Shown: positions 35,221 to 42,993 of the stretch, piece after piece
Position numbering within the stretch: position 1 is the first letter of the stretch
Layout: each line of letters starts with the position of its first letter
Origin: Ancylobacter moscoviensis
GTDB taxonomy: Bacteria > Pseudomonadota > Alphaproteobacteria > Rhizobiales > Xanthobacteraceae
Assembly: GCF_007559435.1 (NCBI RefSeq)
Contig: NZ_VMBP01000003.1
Span: 1 to 64,000 of the forward strand
Length of the DNA: 64,000 nucleotides
Direction: 5' to 3'
Notes under the pieces: generated by a model
What the model saw: the letters and a program-made list of their open reading frames with translations, nothing else
Databases searched by the model: none
What the model was told of the DNA's origin: nothing
Translations under genes and position numbers: made by a program

Positions 35221-35933
35221 TGGCAACCATTCTCCTCTTCCGCGACGACGCCTACCAGAAGGAAACCTCCGCCGTGGTGACGGCGCTGACACCGGACGGC
35301 GGCATCGCCGTCGACCGCACGGTGTTCTACGCCACCGCCGGCGGCCAGCCGGGCGACCGGGGGACGCTGGTGCGCGCGGACGGCAGCGAGATCGCCATCG
35401 AGACCGCCGTCTACGGCCCGTCGAAGGTCGACGTCATCCATGTTGCGGCGGTCGGCTCGCCCCTGCCCGAGCCGGGCGAGGCGGTGTTTCTGCGGCTCGA
35501 CTGGCCGACGCGCTACAGGCGGATGCGCATGCACACGGCGCTGCACCTGCTTTCCGTCGCCCTGCCCTACCCGGTCACGGGTGGCTCGATCGGCGAGGAG
35601 GAAAGCCGGCTCGACTTCGACATCCCCGAAGCCGGCGTCGACAAGGACGAACTGACCGCACGGCTGGCCGAGATGATCGCCACCGGCGCCCGGGTGGGCG
35701 AGCGCTGGATCAGCGACGAGGAACTGCTCGCCAATCCGGGGCTGGTGAAGACCATGGCGGTCAAGCCGCCCATGGGCACCGGCCGGGTGCGCCTCGTCGA
35801 GATCGAGGGCCTCGATCTCCAGCCCTGCGGCGGCACCCATGTGCGCGGCCTCGACGAGATCGGCCCCGTGCAGGTGACGAAGATCGAGAAGAAGGGCCAG
35901 CAGAACCGCCGCGTGCGCGTCGCCTGGGCCTGA
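35220..35933 (+). CDS. Alanyl-tRNA editing protein, AlaX-type
   Basis: This freestanding deacylase of 237 residues is expected to hydrolyse mischarged Ser-tRNA(Ala) or Gly-tRNA(Ala) in the cytoplasm. It corresponds to the editing domain of alanyl-tRNA synthetase. The zinc ligands are visible in MRMHTALHLL (HxxxH) and in LQPCGGTHVRG. FYATAGGQPGDRG near residue 40 is the family Gly-rich motif. It is coupled to cysK by a one-base overlap and is followed after 71 bases by sseA. The link to cysteine synthesis may reflect control of serine misuse, which is inference. Confidence 0.88.
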   Translation: MATILLFRDDAYQKETSAVVTALTPDGGIAVDRTVFYATAGGQPGDRGTLVRADGSEIAIETAVYGPSKVDVIHVAAVGSPLPEPGEAVFLRLDWPTRYRRMRMHTALHLLSVALPYPVTGGSIGEEESRLDFDIPEAGVDKDELTARLAEMIATGARVGERWISDEELLANPGLVKTMAVKPPMGTGRVRLVEIEGLDLQPCGGTHVRGLDEIGPVQVTKIEKKGQQNRRVRVAWA

Positions 35934-36004
35934 CCTGCCGTCCCGGCCCTGCCACCCCGGCTCGGTGGCGCAGGCGCCATCCCAAGCTCCGCGAGGAACC
36001 TCCC

Positions 36005-36853
36005 ATGCCCACCGACAGCCGCTTCGTCTCCACCGAATGGCTCGCCTCCCATCTCGGCGCGCCCAACCTCGTCATCGTGGACGGCTCCTGGCACATGCCC
36101 GCGACCGGCCGGAAGGGGCGCGAGGAATACCTCAAGGCGCACATTCCCAGCGCCGTGTTCTTCGACATCGACGCCATTGCCGATACGTCGAGCGGCCTGC
36201 CGCACATGCTGCCCTCCGAGACCATCTTCACCGCGGCGATGGAAGCGCTCGGCATCGGCAAGGACATGAAGATCGTCGTCTATGACAGTGTCGGCCTGTT
36301 CTCCGCGCCGCGCGTGTGGTGGACGCTACGCGCCTTCGGCGCCATCGACGTCGCCATCCTCGACGGCGGCCTGCCGAAATGGCTGGCCGAGGGCCGCCCG
36401 ACGGAATCCGGCGAGGCGCCGTATCTGCCCGCCCGCTTCGACGCAAAGCTCAACCGCGCCTGGGTCGCCGGCATCGAGGACGTCGCCCGGCGGCTCGCCG
36501 ACGGCAGCGCGCAGGTGCTCGACGCCCGCGCCGCCGAGCGCTTCCGCGGCGAGGTGCCCGAGCCGCGCGCCGGCGTGCGGCCGGGGCATATTCCGGGCGC
36601 GCGCAACCTGCCGGTCTCCGAGGTGGTCAAGGACGGCCGCCTCGCCGATCCGGCGGCGATCCGCGCCGCGGTGAAGGACGCGGGGATCGACCCGTCCGCG
36701 CCGGTCATCACCAGCTGCGGCTCGGGCGTGACGGCCGCCATTCTGTGGCTGGCGCTCGATGCCATCGGCACGCCGCCGCAGGCCCTTTATGACGGCTCGT
36801 GGACCGAGTGGGGCTCGTCCGACAAGCCGGTCGCGACCGGCCCGGCCGACTGA
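36005..36853 (+). CDS. sseA: 3-mercaptopyruvate sulfurtransferase (rhodanese family)
   Basis: This enzyme moves sulfur from 3-mercaptopyruvate to an acceptor such as cyanide or thiols. The 282-residue product has two rhodanese domains. The first is inactive-looking and the second has the active loop CGSGVTA, which fits mercaptopyruvate rather than thiosulfate specificity (CRKGVT). A GGHIPGAR-like segment (RPGHIPGARNLP) is present. It closes the cysK-alaX-sseA cluster. A palindromic repeat follows 27 bases after the stop. Confidence 0.9.
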   Translation: MPTDSRFVSTEWLASHLGAPNLVIVDGSWHMPATGRKGREEYLKAHIPSAVFFDIDAIADTSSGLPHMLPSETIFTAAMEALGIGKDMKIVVYDSVGLFSAPRVWWTLRAFGAIDVAILDGGLPKWLAEGRPTESGEAPYLPARFDAKLNRAWVAGIEDVARRLADGSAQVLDARAAERFRGEVPEPRAGVRPGHIPGARNLPVSEVVKDGRLADPAAIRAAVKDAGIDPSAPVITSCGSGVTAAILWLALDAIGTPPQALYDGSWTEWGSSDKPVATGPAD

Positions 36854-36880
36854 GCGCGGCACGACCCACAGCCTTTGTCC

Positions 36881-36911
36881 CGTCATGGCCGGGCTTGGCC
36901 CGGCCATGACG
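36881..36911. repeat. Intergenic palindromic repeat, copy 3
   Basis: CGTCATGGCCGGG-CTTGG-CCCGGCCATGACG is a near-perfect palindrome between the convergent ends of sseA and aapP. It shares outer arms and centre layout with the copies at 12648-12677 and 18039-18069. Confidence 0.8.
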
Positions 36912-36958
36912 TCGTCCCGGTGAGGCGGCGTCGGGACGACGAAGGATGCGCGGGCGCC

Positions 36959-37756
36959 TCAGTGCAGGATCTGGCTGAGGAACAGCTTGGTTCGCTCGTG
37001 CTGCGGGTTGGAGAAGAACGCGTTCGGCTCGTTCATCTCGATGATCTGCCCGGCATCCATGAAGATCACCCGGTTCGCCACCTGCCGCGCGAAGCCCATC
37101 TCATGCGTCACGCAGAGCATGGTCATGCCTTCCTCGGCGAGGCTCACCATGGTCTCCAGCACCTCCTTCACCATCTCCGGGTCGAGGGCGGAGGTCGGCT
37201 CGTCGAACAGCATGATCTTCGGCTTCATACACAGCGCGCGGGCGATGGCGACGCGCTGCTGCTGGCCGCCGGAGAGCTGGCCCGGGTACTTGTTGGCCTG
37301 CTCGGGAATCTTCACCTTGCGCAGGAAGTGCATGGCGAGTTCCTCGGCCTCCTTCTTGGGCATCTTGCGCACCCAGATCGGCGCCAGAGTGAGGTTTTCC
37401 AGCACGGTGAGGTGCGGGAACAGGTTGAAGTGCTGGAAGCACATGCCGACCTCGCGGCGGATTTCGTCGATCCGCTTCAGGTCGTTGGTCAGCTCGATGC
37501 CGTCGACGATGATCGTGCCCTGCTGGTGTTCCTCCAGCCGGTTGATGCAGCGGATCATGGTCGACTTGCCCGAGCCGGACGGGCCGCAGATGACGATGCG
37601 CTCGCCGCGCAGCACCCGCAGGTTGATGTCCTTCAGCACATGGAACTCGCCGTACCATTTGTGAACACCGACGAGTTCGACGGCGACCTCCCGGCTCGGC
37701 GGCGTGTGCACGGCAGGCAATTCATCGCTCGGGACGATCGAATGAGCTTCGGTCAT
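36959..37756 (-). CDS. aapP: General amino acid ABC transporter ATP-binding protein AapP
   Basis: This cytoplasmic ATPase of a polar amino acid importer has 265 residues. It has Walker [10 protein letters not shown], signature [15 protein letters not shown], Walker [15 protein letters not shown] and the switch segment VTHEMGFAR, all intact. The start [18 protein letters not shown] is typical of GlnQ/AapP. It is the last gene of aapJ-aapQ-aapM-aapP and follows aapM by 12 bases. The general amino acid permease of rhizobia takes up a wide range of L-amino acids. Confidence 0.93.
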   Translation of the reverse strand: MTEAHSIVPSDELPAVHTPPSREVAVELVGVHKWYGEFHVLKDINLRVLRGERIVICGPSGSGKSTMIRCINRLEEHQQGTIIVDGIELTNDLKRIDEIRREVGMCFQHFNLFPHLTVLENLTLAPIWVRKMPKKEAEELAMHFLRKVKIPEQANKYPGQLSGGQQQRVAIARALCMKPKIMLFDEPTSALDPEMVKEVLETMVSLAEEGMTMLCVTHEMGFARQVANRVIFMDAGQIIEMNEPNAFFSNPQHERTKLFLSQILH

Positions 37757-37768
37757 GAGAGGCCTCCG

Positions 37769-39145
37769 TCAATGCCGGTGAGAGGTGTTCAGCCGCCGCT
37801 CCACGAAGAGAGAATAGCGCGACATGCCGAAGCAGAAGAGGAAATAGACCAGGCCCGCGAAGGCGAAGCCGGTGTAGAGCGTAACCGGGCTCGCCCAGTT
37901 CGGATCGGTGAAGGACGCCCGGAGCTGGCCGAGGAAGTCGAAGATCGAGACGATCAGCACCAGCGTCGTGTCCTTGAACAGGCTGATGAAGCTGTTCACG
38001 ATGCCCGGAATGACCAGGGTGAGCGCCTGCGGCAGGATGATGAGGCGCATCATCTGGCTCCAGGTCAGCCCCATCGCCATCGCCCCCTCGTACTGTCCCT
38101 TCGAGATCGCCTGCAGGCCGCCGCGCACCACCTCCGCCATATAGGCGGCGGAGAACAGCGCGACACCCACCAGCGCGCGCAGCAGGGCATCGGGATTGGT
38201 GCCTTGCGGAAGGAACAGCGGCAGCATGTAGGTGGCGAAGAACAGCACGGTGATGAGCGGCACGCCACGCCAGAACTCGATGAAGATCACCGACAGCAGC
38301 CGCACGATCGGCATCTGCGAACGCCGTCCGAGCGCCAGCAGGATGCCGAGCGGCAGCGAGGCGACGATGCCGGTCACCGCGATCACCAGCGTCACCAGCA
38401 GCCCGCCCCATTGCCGGGTCTCGACATAGGAGAGGCCGAAGTCGATGTCCCAGACGAGGACAAGGGCGCCGAACGCGAGGAAGACCCACATGGCGGCGCG
38501 GGCCGCCGCCCGGCCATTGCCGCCGAGGGCGGCGATGAGCCCGCCGACCACCGCCATGACGAGCAGCGCGGTCAGCACGTAATCGACCCAGAACGCCACG
38601 TTCACGCCGGCGACCGTGACATCGCCGGTGATCGCGTGCACGAGGCCGAAACGCTCGAACAGGAACGCCGAGGCGTTGATGTTGCCGCCGGTCAGCAGGA
38701 CGAAGGCGATGATCGGGTAGGCCACGAAGAACAGCAGCGAATTCAGCCGCTTCAGCGGCCAGCTCGGCACCAGCAGCGGCACCATGAGCACAAGGCCGGC
38801 GGCGAAGACGATGTTGGGCCGCCAGCGCTGGTCGATCGGGTAGAAGCCGTAGATGAGCTGGCCGAACTTCGCCTTGATGAAGGGCCAGCAGGCGCCGACA
38901 CCCGGGCCGAGGCAGGCTTCGCGGTTCTCGCCGGTCCATACGGCGTCGATCAGCATGAAGCGCACCAGCGGCGGCACCAGCCACAGCACGGCGAGAATGC
39001 CCACGATGGTCAGCATCGTATTGAGGACGCTGGAGAACAGGTTCTCGCGCATCCAGCCGATGGCGCCGACCCGGCGCACCGGCGGAGGAAGCGGTGTCAC
39101 CATCTCGGTGCGGATGAAGGTTCCGTCGTCAAAGGTCATGCTCAT
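37769..39145 (-). CDS. aapM: General amino acid ABC transporter permease AapM
   Basis: This inner-membrane permease has 458 residues and is larger than GlnP-type permeases. The long N-terminal half has extra helices and a periplasmic segment (TGENREACLGPGVGACW) typical of AapM. The permease domain covers the last 220 residues with LLVTLVIAVTGIV, FIEFWRGVPLITVLF and the EAA loop EGAMAMGLTWSQMMRLIILPQAL. It pairs with AapQ. It lies between aapQ (9-base gap) and aapP. Confidence 0.92.
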   Translation of the reverse strand: MSMTFDDGTFIRTEMVTPLPPPVRRVGAIGWMRENLFSSVLNTMLTIVGILAVLWLVPPLVRFMLIDAVWTGENREACLGPGVGACWPFIKAKFGQLIYGFYPIDQRWRPNIVFAAGLVLMVPLLVPSWPLKRLNSLLFFVAYPIIAFVLLTGGNINASAFLFERFGLVHAITGDVTVAGVNVAFWVDYVLTALLVMAVVGGLIAALGGNGRAAARAAMWVFLAFGALVLVWDIDFGLSYVETRQWGGLLVTLVIAVTGIVASLPLGILLALGRRSQMPIVRLLSVIFIEFWRGVPLITVLFFATYMLPLFLPQGTNPDALLRALVGVALFSAAYMAEVVRGGLQAISKGQYEGAMAMGLTWSQMMRLIILPQALTLVIPGIVNSFISLFKDTTLVLIVSIFDFLGQLRASFTDPNWASPVTLYTGFAFAGLVYFLFCFGMSRYSLFVERRLNTSHRH

Positions 39146-39154
39146 GGCCGGCCC

Positions 39155-40348
39155 TCACCGTTCCACCAGCGCGACGCGCTTGTTGTAGGCGTTCATGATG
39201 AACGCCGTGATGATCGACAGAAGCAGGTACACGCCCATGGTGATGGCGATGATCTCGATCGCCTGGCCGGTCTGGTTCAGCGAGGTGCCCGCGAACACCG
39301 CCACGAGGTCGGGATAGCCGATGCCCACCGCCAGCGAGGAGTTCTTGGTCAGGTTGAGATACTGGCTGGTGAGCGGGGGGATGATCACCCGCATGGCCTG
39401 GGGGATGATGACGAGCCGCAGGGTCGGCCCGTTGCGCAGGCCCAGCGAGTGGGCGGCCTCGGTCTGGCCGTGGCTCACCGACTGGATGCCGGCGCGCACG
39501 TTCTCCGCGATGAAGGCGGCGGTGTAGGTCGCCAGCGCCAGGGTGAGCGCAACGAATTCCGGGATCACCCGCATGCCGCCGGCGAAATTGAAGCCCTTGA
39601 GCTCCGGCCGCTCGAAGGTGATCGGGAAGCCGGTGACGATCATGGCGATCAGCGGAATGCCGATCAGCATCGCGAGGTTGATCCACAGCACCGGGAGCCG
39701 GCGGCCGGTCTCCTCCTGCCGCCCGGCCGCCCAGTGGCCGAACAGGATCGCCAGCAGCAGCGCCAGCCCGATCGCCCAGAGCACGATGCCGTAGCCGTCA
39801 CCGAACAGCGGGCGCGGGATGATGATGCCGCGATTGGACAGGAACACCTCGCCGAACAGACTGATGCTGTCGCGCGGGCTCGGCAGGGCGCTGAGCACGG
39901 CGAGGTACCAGAACAGGATCTGGAACAGCGGCGGCAGGTTGCGCAGCACCTCGACATAGGTGGTCGAGATCAGCCGCACCACGAAGTTCTTCGAGAGGCG
40001 GCCGATGCCGACCAGGAAGCCGATGATGGTGGCGAGGAAGATGCCGACCACCGCCACGAGGATCGTGTTCAGCAGGCCGACGACGAAGGCGCGGCCATAG
40101 GTCGAGGTCTCGGTGTAGGGGATCAGCGTCTGGCTGATGCCGAAGCCGGCGGTGTTGTCGAGGAAGCCGAAGCCGGTGGCGATCTTCTGCGCCGCGAGGT
40201 TGTCGCGGGCGTTCTCCATGAACATCCAGCCGAACACGACGACGAGTATCAGTGCGACGAGCTGCAGGCCGATGCTGCGTACTTTCGGGTCGTTGATGAA
40301 CGACGCGCCTTTTGAATGCCCCTGAACGGGCTCGACCAGATCCGACAT
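39155..40348 (-). CDS. aapQ: General amino acid ABC transporter permease AapQ
   Basis: This 397-residue inner-membrane permease has about eight helices. Family marks are TTYVEVLRNLPPLFQILFWYL and the EAA loop EAAHSLGLRNGPTLRLVIIPQAMRVI. An internal hydrophilic part (about 115-240) with a large periplasmic loop is normal for AapQ. GAGGGGG precedes the ATG. It forms the channel with AapM and takes substrate from AapJ. Confidence 0.92.
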   Translation of the reverse strand: MSDLVEPVQGHSKGASFINDPKVRSIGLQLVALILVVVFGWMFMENARDNLAAQKIATGFGFLDNTAGFGISQTLIPYTETSTYGRAFVVGLLNTILVAVVGIFLATIIGFLVGIGRLSKNFVVRLISTTYVEVLRNLPPLFQILFWYLAVLSALPSPRDSISLFGEVFLSNRGIIIPRPLFGDGYGIVLWAIGLALLLAILFGHWAAGRQEETGRRLPVLWINLAMLIGIPLIAMIVTGFPITFERPELKGFNFAGGMRVIPEFVALTLALATYTAAFIAENVRAGIQSVSHGQTEAAHSLGLRNGPTLRLVIIPQAMRVIIPPLTSQYLNLTKNSSLAVGIGYPDLVAVFAGTSLNQTGQAIEIIAITMGVYLLLSIITAFIMNAYNKRVALVER

Positions 40349-40459
40349 GATCCCCCTCGCCTCTTTCGAGGCCGATTAGCGTCCGGTGCCGGACTTTGCC
40401 GCCAGCTTGCCGGGGAAGAAGGAGCCCCCGGCCTTCGCCGGGAGCCCGTCAGAAAAGCG

Positions 40460-41482
40460 TCAGCGGATCGGCATGCCGTACTGCTGGCCGCCCTTGGTCC
40501 ACAGCGCATTGGCGCCGCGCTCGAGCTTCAGTGGCGTGGCGGGGCCGACGTTGCGGTCGTACATCTCGCCGTAATTGCCCACGCCCTTGACGATCTGGAA
40601 GGCCCAGTCGTTGCCGATGCCCATGCCCTCGCCGAACTTGCCCTCGGTGCCGAGCAGGCGCTTGATCTCCGGGTTGGTCGCGGACTTCTGCTGCTCCTCG
40701 ACGTTCTTGGAGGTCACGCCGAGCTCCTCGGCGTTGATCTGGGCGAAGAGCACCCACTTCACGATGTCGAACCACTGGTCGTCGCCATGGGCGACCACCG
40801 GGCCGAGCGGCTCCTTGGAGATGATCTCCGGCAGCACGACGTGGTCGTCGGGGTTGGTGAGCTTCAGGCGCTCGCCGGCGAGGCCGGAACGATCGGTGGT
40901 GAGCACGTCGCAGCGGCCGGCGTCGTAGGCCTTGACCACCTCGTCATTGGTCGCGAAGGCGATGACCTCGTAGGTCATGTTGTTGGCGCGGAAATAGTCG
41001 GCGAGGTTCTGCTCGGTCGTCGTGCCGGTCTGCGTGCAGACCGAGGCGCCGGAGAGCTCCAGGGCCGAGTTCACCTTCTTGTCCTTGCGGATCATGAAGC
41101 CCTGGCCGTCATAATAGGTGACGCCGGTGAAATTCAGGCCCAGCGAGGTGTCGCGGGTGATCGTCCAGGTCGTGTTGCGCGACAGGATGTCGATGTCGCC
41201 GGACTGCAGCGCGGTGAAGCGATCCTTGGCCGAGAGCGGCGTGAACTTGACCTTGGTGGGATCGTTGAAGATCGCGGAGGCGACGGCGCGGCAGAAGTCC
41301 ACGTCCAGGCCGGTCCAGCTGCCCTTGTCGTCGGGCGACGAGAAGCCGGGCAGGCCCTGGCTGACACCGCACTGGACGAAGCCCTTGGCCTTCACCTGAT
41401 CGAGCTTGGTCGCGGCCTGCGCGCCGGCGGCGCAGAGCCCGAAGGCCCCCGCGAGGGCGAACGTGGAGAGGAGGCGTTTCAT
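40460..41482 (-). CDS. aapJ: General amino acid ABC transporter substrate-binding protein AapJ
   Basis: This periplasmic amino acid binding protein has 340 residues. The signal peptide is MKRLLSTFALAGAFGLCAAGAQA. The mature part begins with KLDQVKAKGFVQCGVSQGLPGFS, then WTGLDVDFCRAVASAIF and SLGLNFTGVTYYDGQGFM, typical of AapJ/BztA. The ATG at 41482 is chosen because GAAGAAGG sits 8 bases before it; the ATG six codons upstream has no such site. A sigma-54-like promoter lies about 76 bases upstream. The gap of 111 bases to aapQ is usual for the most abundant component of such an operon. Confidence 0.93.
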   Translation of the reverse strand: MKRLLSTFALAGAFGLCAAGAQAATKLDQVKAKGFVQCGVSQGLPGFSSPDDKGSWTGLDVDFCRAVASAIFNDPTKVKFTPLSAKDRFTALQSGDIDILSRNTTWTITRDTSLGLNFTGVTYYDGQGFMIRKDKKVNSALELSGASVCTQTGTTTEQNLADYFRANNMTYEVIAFATNDEVVKAYDAGRCDVLTTDRSGLAGERLKLTNPDDHVVLPEIISKEPLGPVVAHGDDQWFDIVKWVLFAQINAEELGVTSKNVEEQQKSATNPEIKRLLGTEGKFGEGMGIGNDWAFQIVKGVGNYGEMYDRNVGPATPLKLERGANALWTKGGQQYGMPIR

Positions 41483-41557
41483 GATGGCAGCCTTCTTCAT
41501 TCGGATTTGAGCTGACGTACTCGCCGCGACGGCGCGGACAGCACGGGCGAAAGGAAA

Positions 41558-41573
41558 AGCAATTCGCATGCCG
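41558..41573 (-). promoter_or_regulatory. Putative sigma-54 (RpoN) promoter of the aap operon
   Basis: On the minus strand CGGCATGCGAATTGCT matches the -24/-12 pattern YTGGCAYG-N4-TTGCW, with the essential GG and GC exactly 10 bases apart; only the first T is C. Transcription would start near 41547, about 65 bases before aapJ. Such promoters need an NtrC-type activator. No clear NtrC site was seen in the divergent gap to metC. Confidence 0.6.
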
Positions 41574-41690
41574 TGACGACGGTGAGGGAGCGGAGCATGC
41601 CTACTTCCTTCGTCTGACGGTAGCGGCGGATCGACCCCTCTCTCCGCCGCGCCAGACGCGGACGTCATCAGAACGCCGCAAACGGGTCCG

Positions 41691-41704
41691 GTCAAGCGCT
41701 TGAC
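41691..41704. promoter_or_regulatory. Perfect 14-bp palindrome in the aapJ-metC divergent gap
   Basis: GTCAAGCGCTTGAC is a perfect palindrome 60 bases before the metC start. A dimeric regulator could bind here. It has no T tract and is far from any gene end, so it is not a terminator. The regulator is unknown. Confidence 0.4.
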
Positions 41705-41764
41705 GCCGGCCCTCCCGTCCTCTCTCAATCGACCTTCGGCTGAACGCGTGAACAGGCATTAGGA

Positions 41765-42955
41765 ATGGTAAAACAACCAGAAGGCTCGAACGCCCGCAGG
41801 TACTCCGTCGATACGGAACTCGTCACCGCCGGCCGCGACCCGCAGCGTTTTGACGGCTTCGTGAATACCCCGGTCGTCCGCGGCTCGACCGTGCTCTCCC
41901 CCACCGTCGCCGATCTGGAGGGCCATACCGGCCGCTACACCTATGGCCGGCGCGGCAACCCGACGCTGGAGGGGCTCGAGGTCGCGCTGGCCGGGCTCGA
42001 AGGCGGCGCGGGCGTGGTGCTCACCCCTTCCGGCCTCTCCGCCGTCAGCCTCGCCCTGCTCTCGGTTCTCGAGGCCGGCGACCACCTGCTCATGGTCGAC
42101 AGCGCCTATCAGCCCACGCGCCGCGTGTGCAACGAGATCCTCCGGCGCTACGGCATCGAGACCACCTATTACGATCCGCTCATAGCCGGCGGCATCGCCG
42201 ATCTCGTCCGGCCGAACACGCGCGCCATCTTCCTCGAATCGCCCGGCTCGCAATCCTTCGAAATCCAGGACGTGCCGGCCATCGTGGCCGTCGCGGCGCA
42301 GCACGGCCTGTTCACGCTGATGGACAACACCTGGGCGACGCCGCTCTTCTTCCGGCCGCACGATTTCGGCGTCGACATCTCGATCCAGGCCGGCACCAAA
42401 TATCTCGGCGGCCATTCGGACCTCAACATCGGCACGATCTCCGCCAATGACCGCGCCTTCCGGCGCGTGCATCTCACCCATGGCGACCTCGGCATCACCG
42501 TGGCGCCGGAAGATGCCTTCCTCGCCGCGCGCGGGCTGCGCACCATGGGCGTGCGCCTCGCCCGCCACCAGCAATCCGCCATCACGGTAGCCGAATGGCT
42601 GGCCGGCCGGCCGGAAGTGCTGCGGGTTCTGCATCCCGCCCTGCCCGGCGGTCCCGGTCATGAGCTCTGGAAGCGTGACTTCAAGGGCGCCTCGGGCCTG
42701 TTCAGCATCATCCTGCAGCCCACGCCCAAGGCGGCGGTCGATGCGTTCCTCGACAGCCTCGACCTGTTCGGCCTCGGCTATAGCTGGGGCGGCTTCGAGA
42801 GCCTCGCCATCCCGTTCGACTGCTCCAGCTATCGCACCGCCACGCGCTGGGCGCCGGGAGGCCCCGGCGTGCGGCTTCATATCGGGCTGGAAGACCCGGC
42901 GGACCTCATCGCCGACCTCGAACGCGGCCTTGCCGTGCTCGCGACGGCGCGCTGA
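41765..42955 (+). CDS. metC: Cystathionine beta-lyase (Cys/Met metabolism PLP enzyme)
   Basis: This PLP enzyme would cleave cystathionine to homocysteine, pyruvate and ammonia on the way to methionine. The 396-residue product has YTYGRRGNPTLEGLEVALAGLEGG near residue 58, the PLP Lys in AGTKYLGGHSD, and SWGGFESLAIP near the C-terminus, typical of MetC. Related gamma-lyases and cystathionine gamma-synthases share the fold, but the SWGGFESL motif favours MetC. AGGA lies just before the ATG at 41765. No SAM riboswitch was recognised upstream. Confidence 0.88.
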   Translation: MVKQPEGSNARRYSVDTELVTAGRDPQRFDGFVNTPVVRGSTVLSPTVADLEGHTGRYTYGRRGNPTLEGLEVALAGLEGGAGVVLTPSGLSAVSLALLSVLEAGDHLLMVDSAYQPTRRVCNEILRRYGIETTYYDPLIAGGIADLVRPNTRAIFLESPGSQSFEIQDVPAIVAVAAQHGLFTLMDNTWATPLFFRPHDFGVDISIQAGTKYLGGHSDLNIGTISANDRAFRRVHLTHGDLGITVAPEDAFLAARGLRTMGVRLARHQQSAITVAEWLAGRPEVLRVLHPALPGGPGHELWKRDFKGASGLFSIILQPTPKAAVDAFLDSLDLFGLGYSWGGFESLAIPFDCSSYRTATRWAPGGPGVRLHIGLEDPADLIADLERGLAVLATAR

Positions 42956-42993
42956 AAGCCGGCAGCGGTTCCGGGCGTTCGCTCGGGAATGCC

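Noticed and set aside
36875-40315. A 1146-codon open frame opposite aapP-aapM-aapQ
   Set aside because: Runs across three real genes and their gaps; composition is His/Arg/Asp-rich noise without motifs.
41583-41764. SAM-type riboswitch before metC
   Set aside because: None of the conserved pairings or unpaired blocks of SAM-I or SAM-II elements could be traced.
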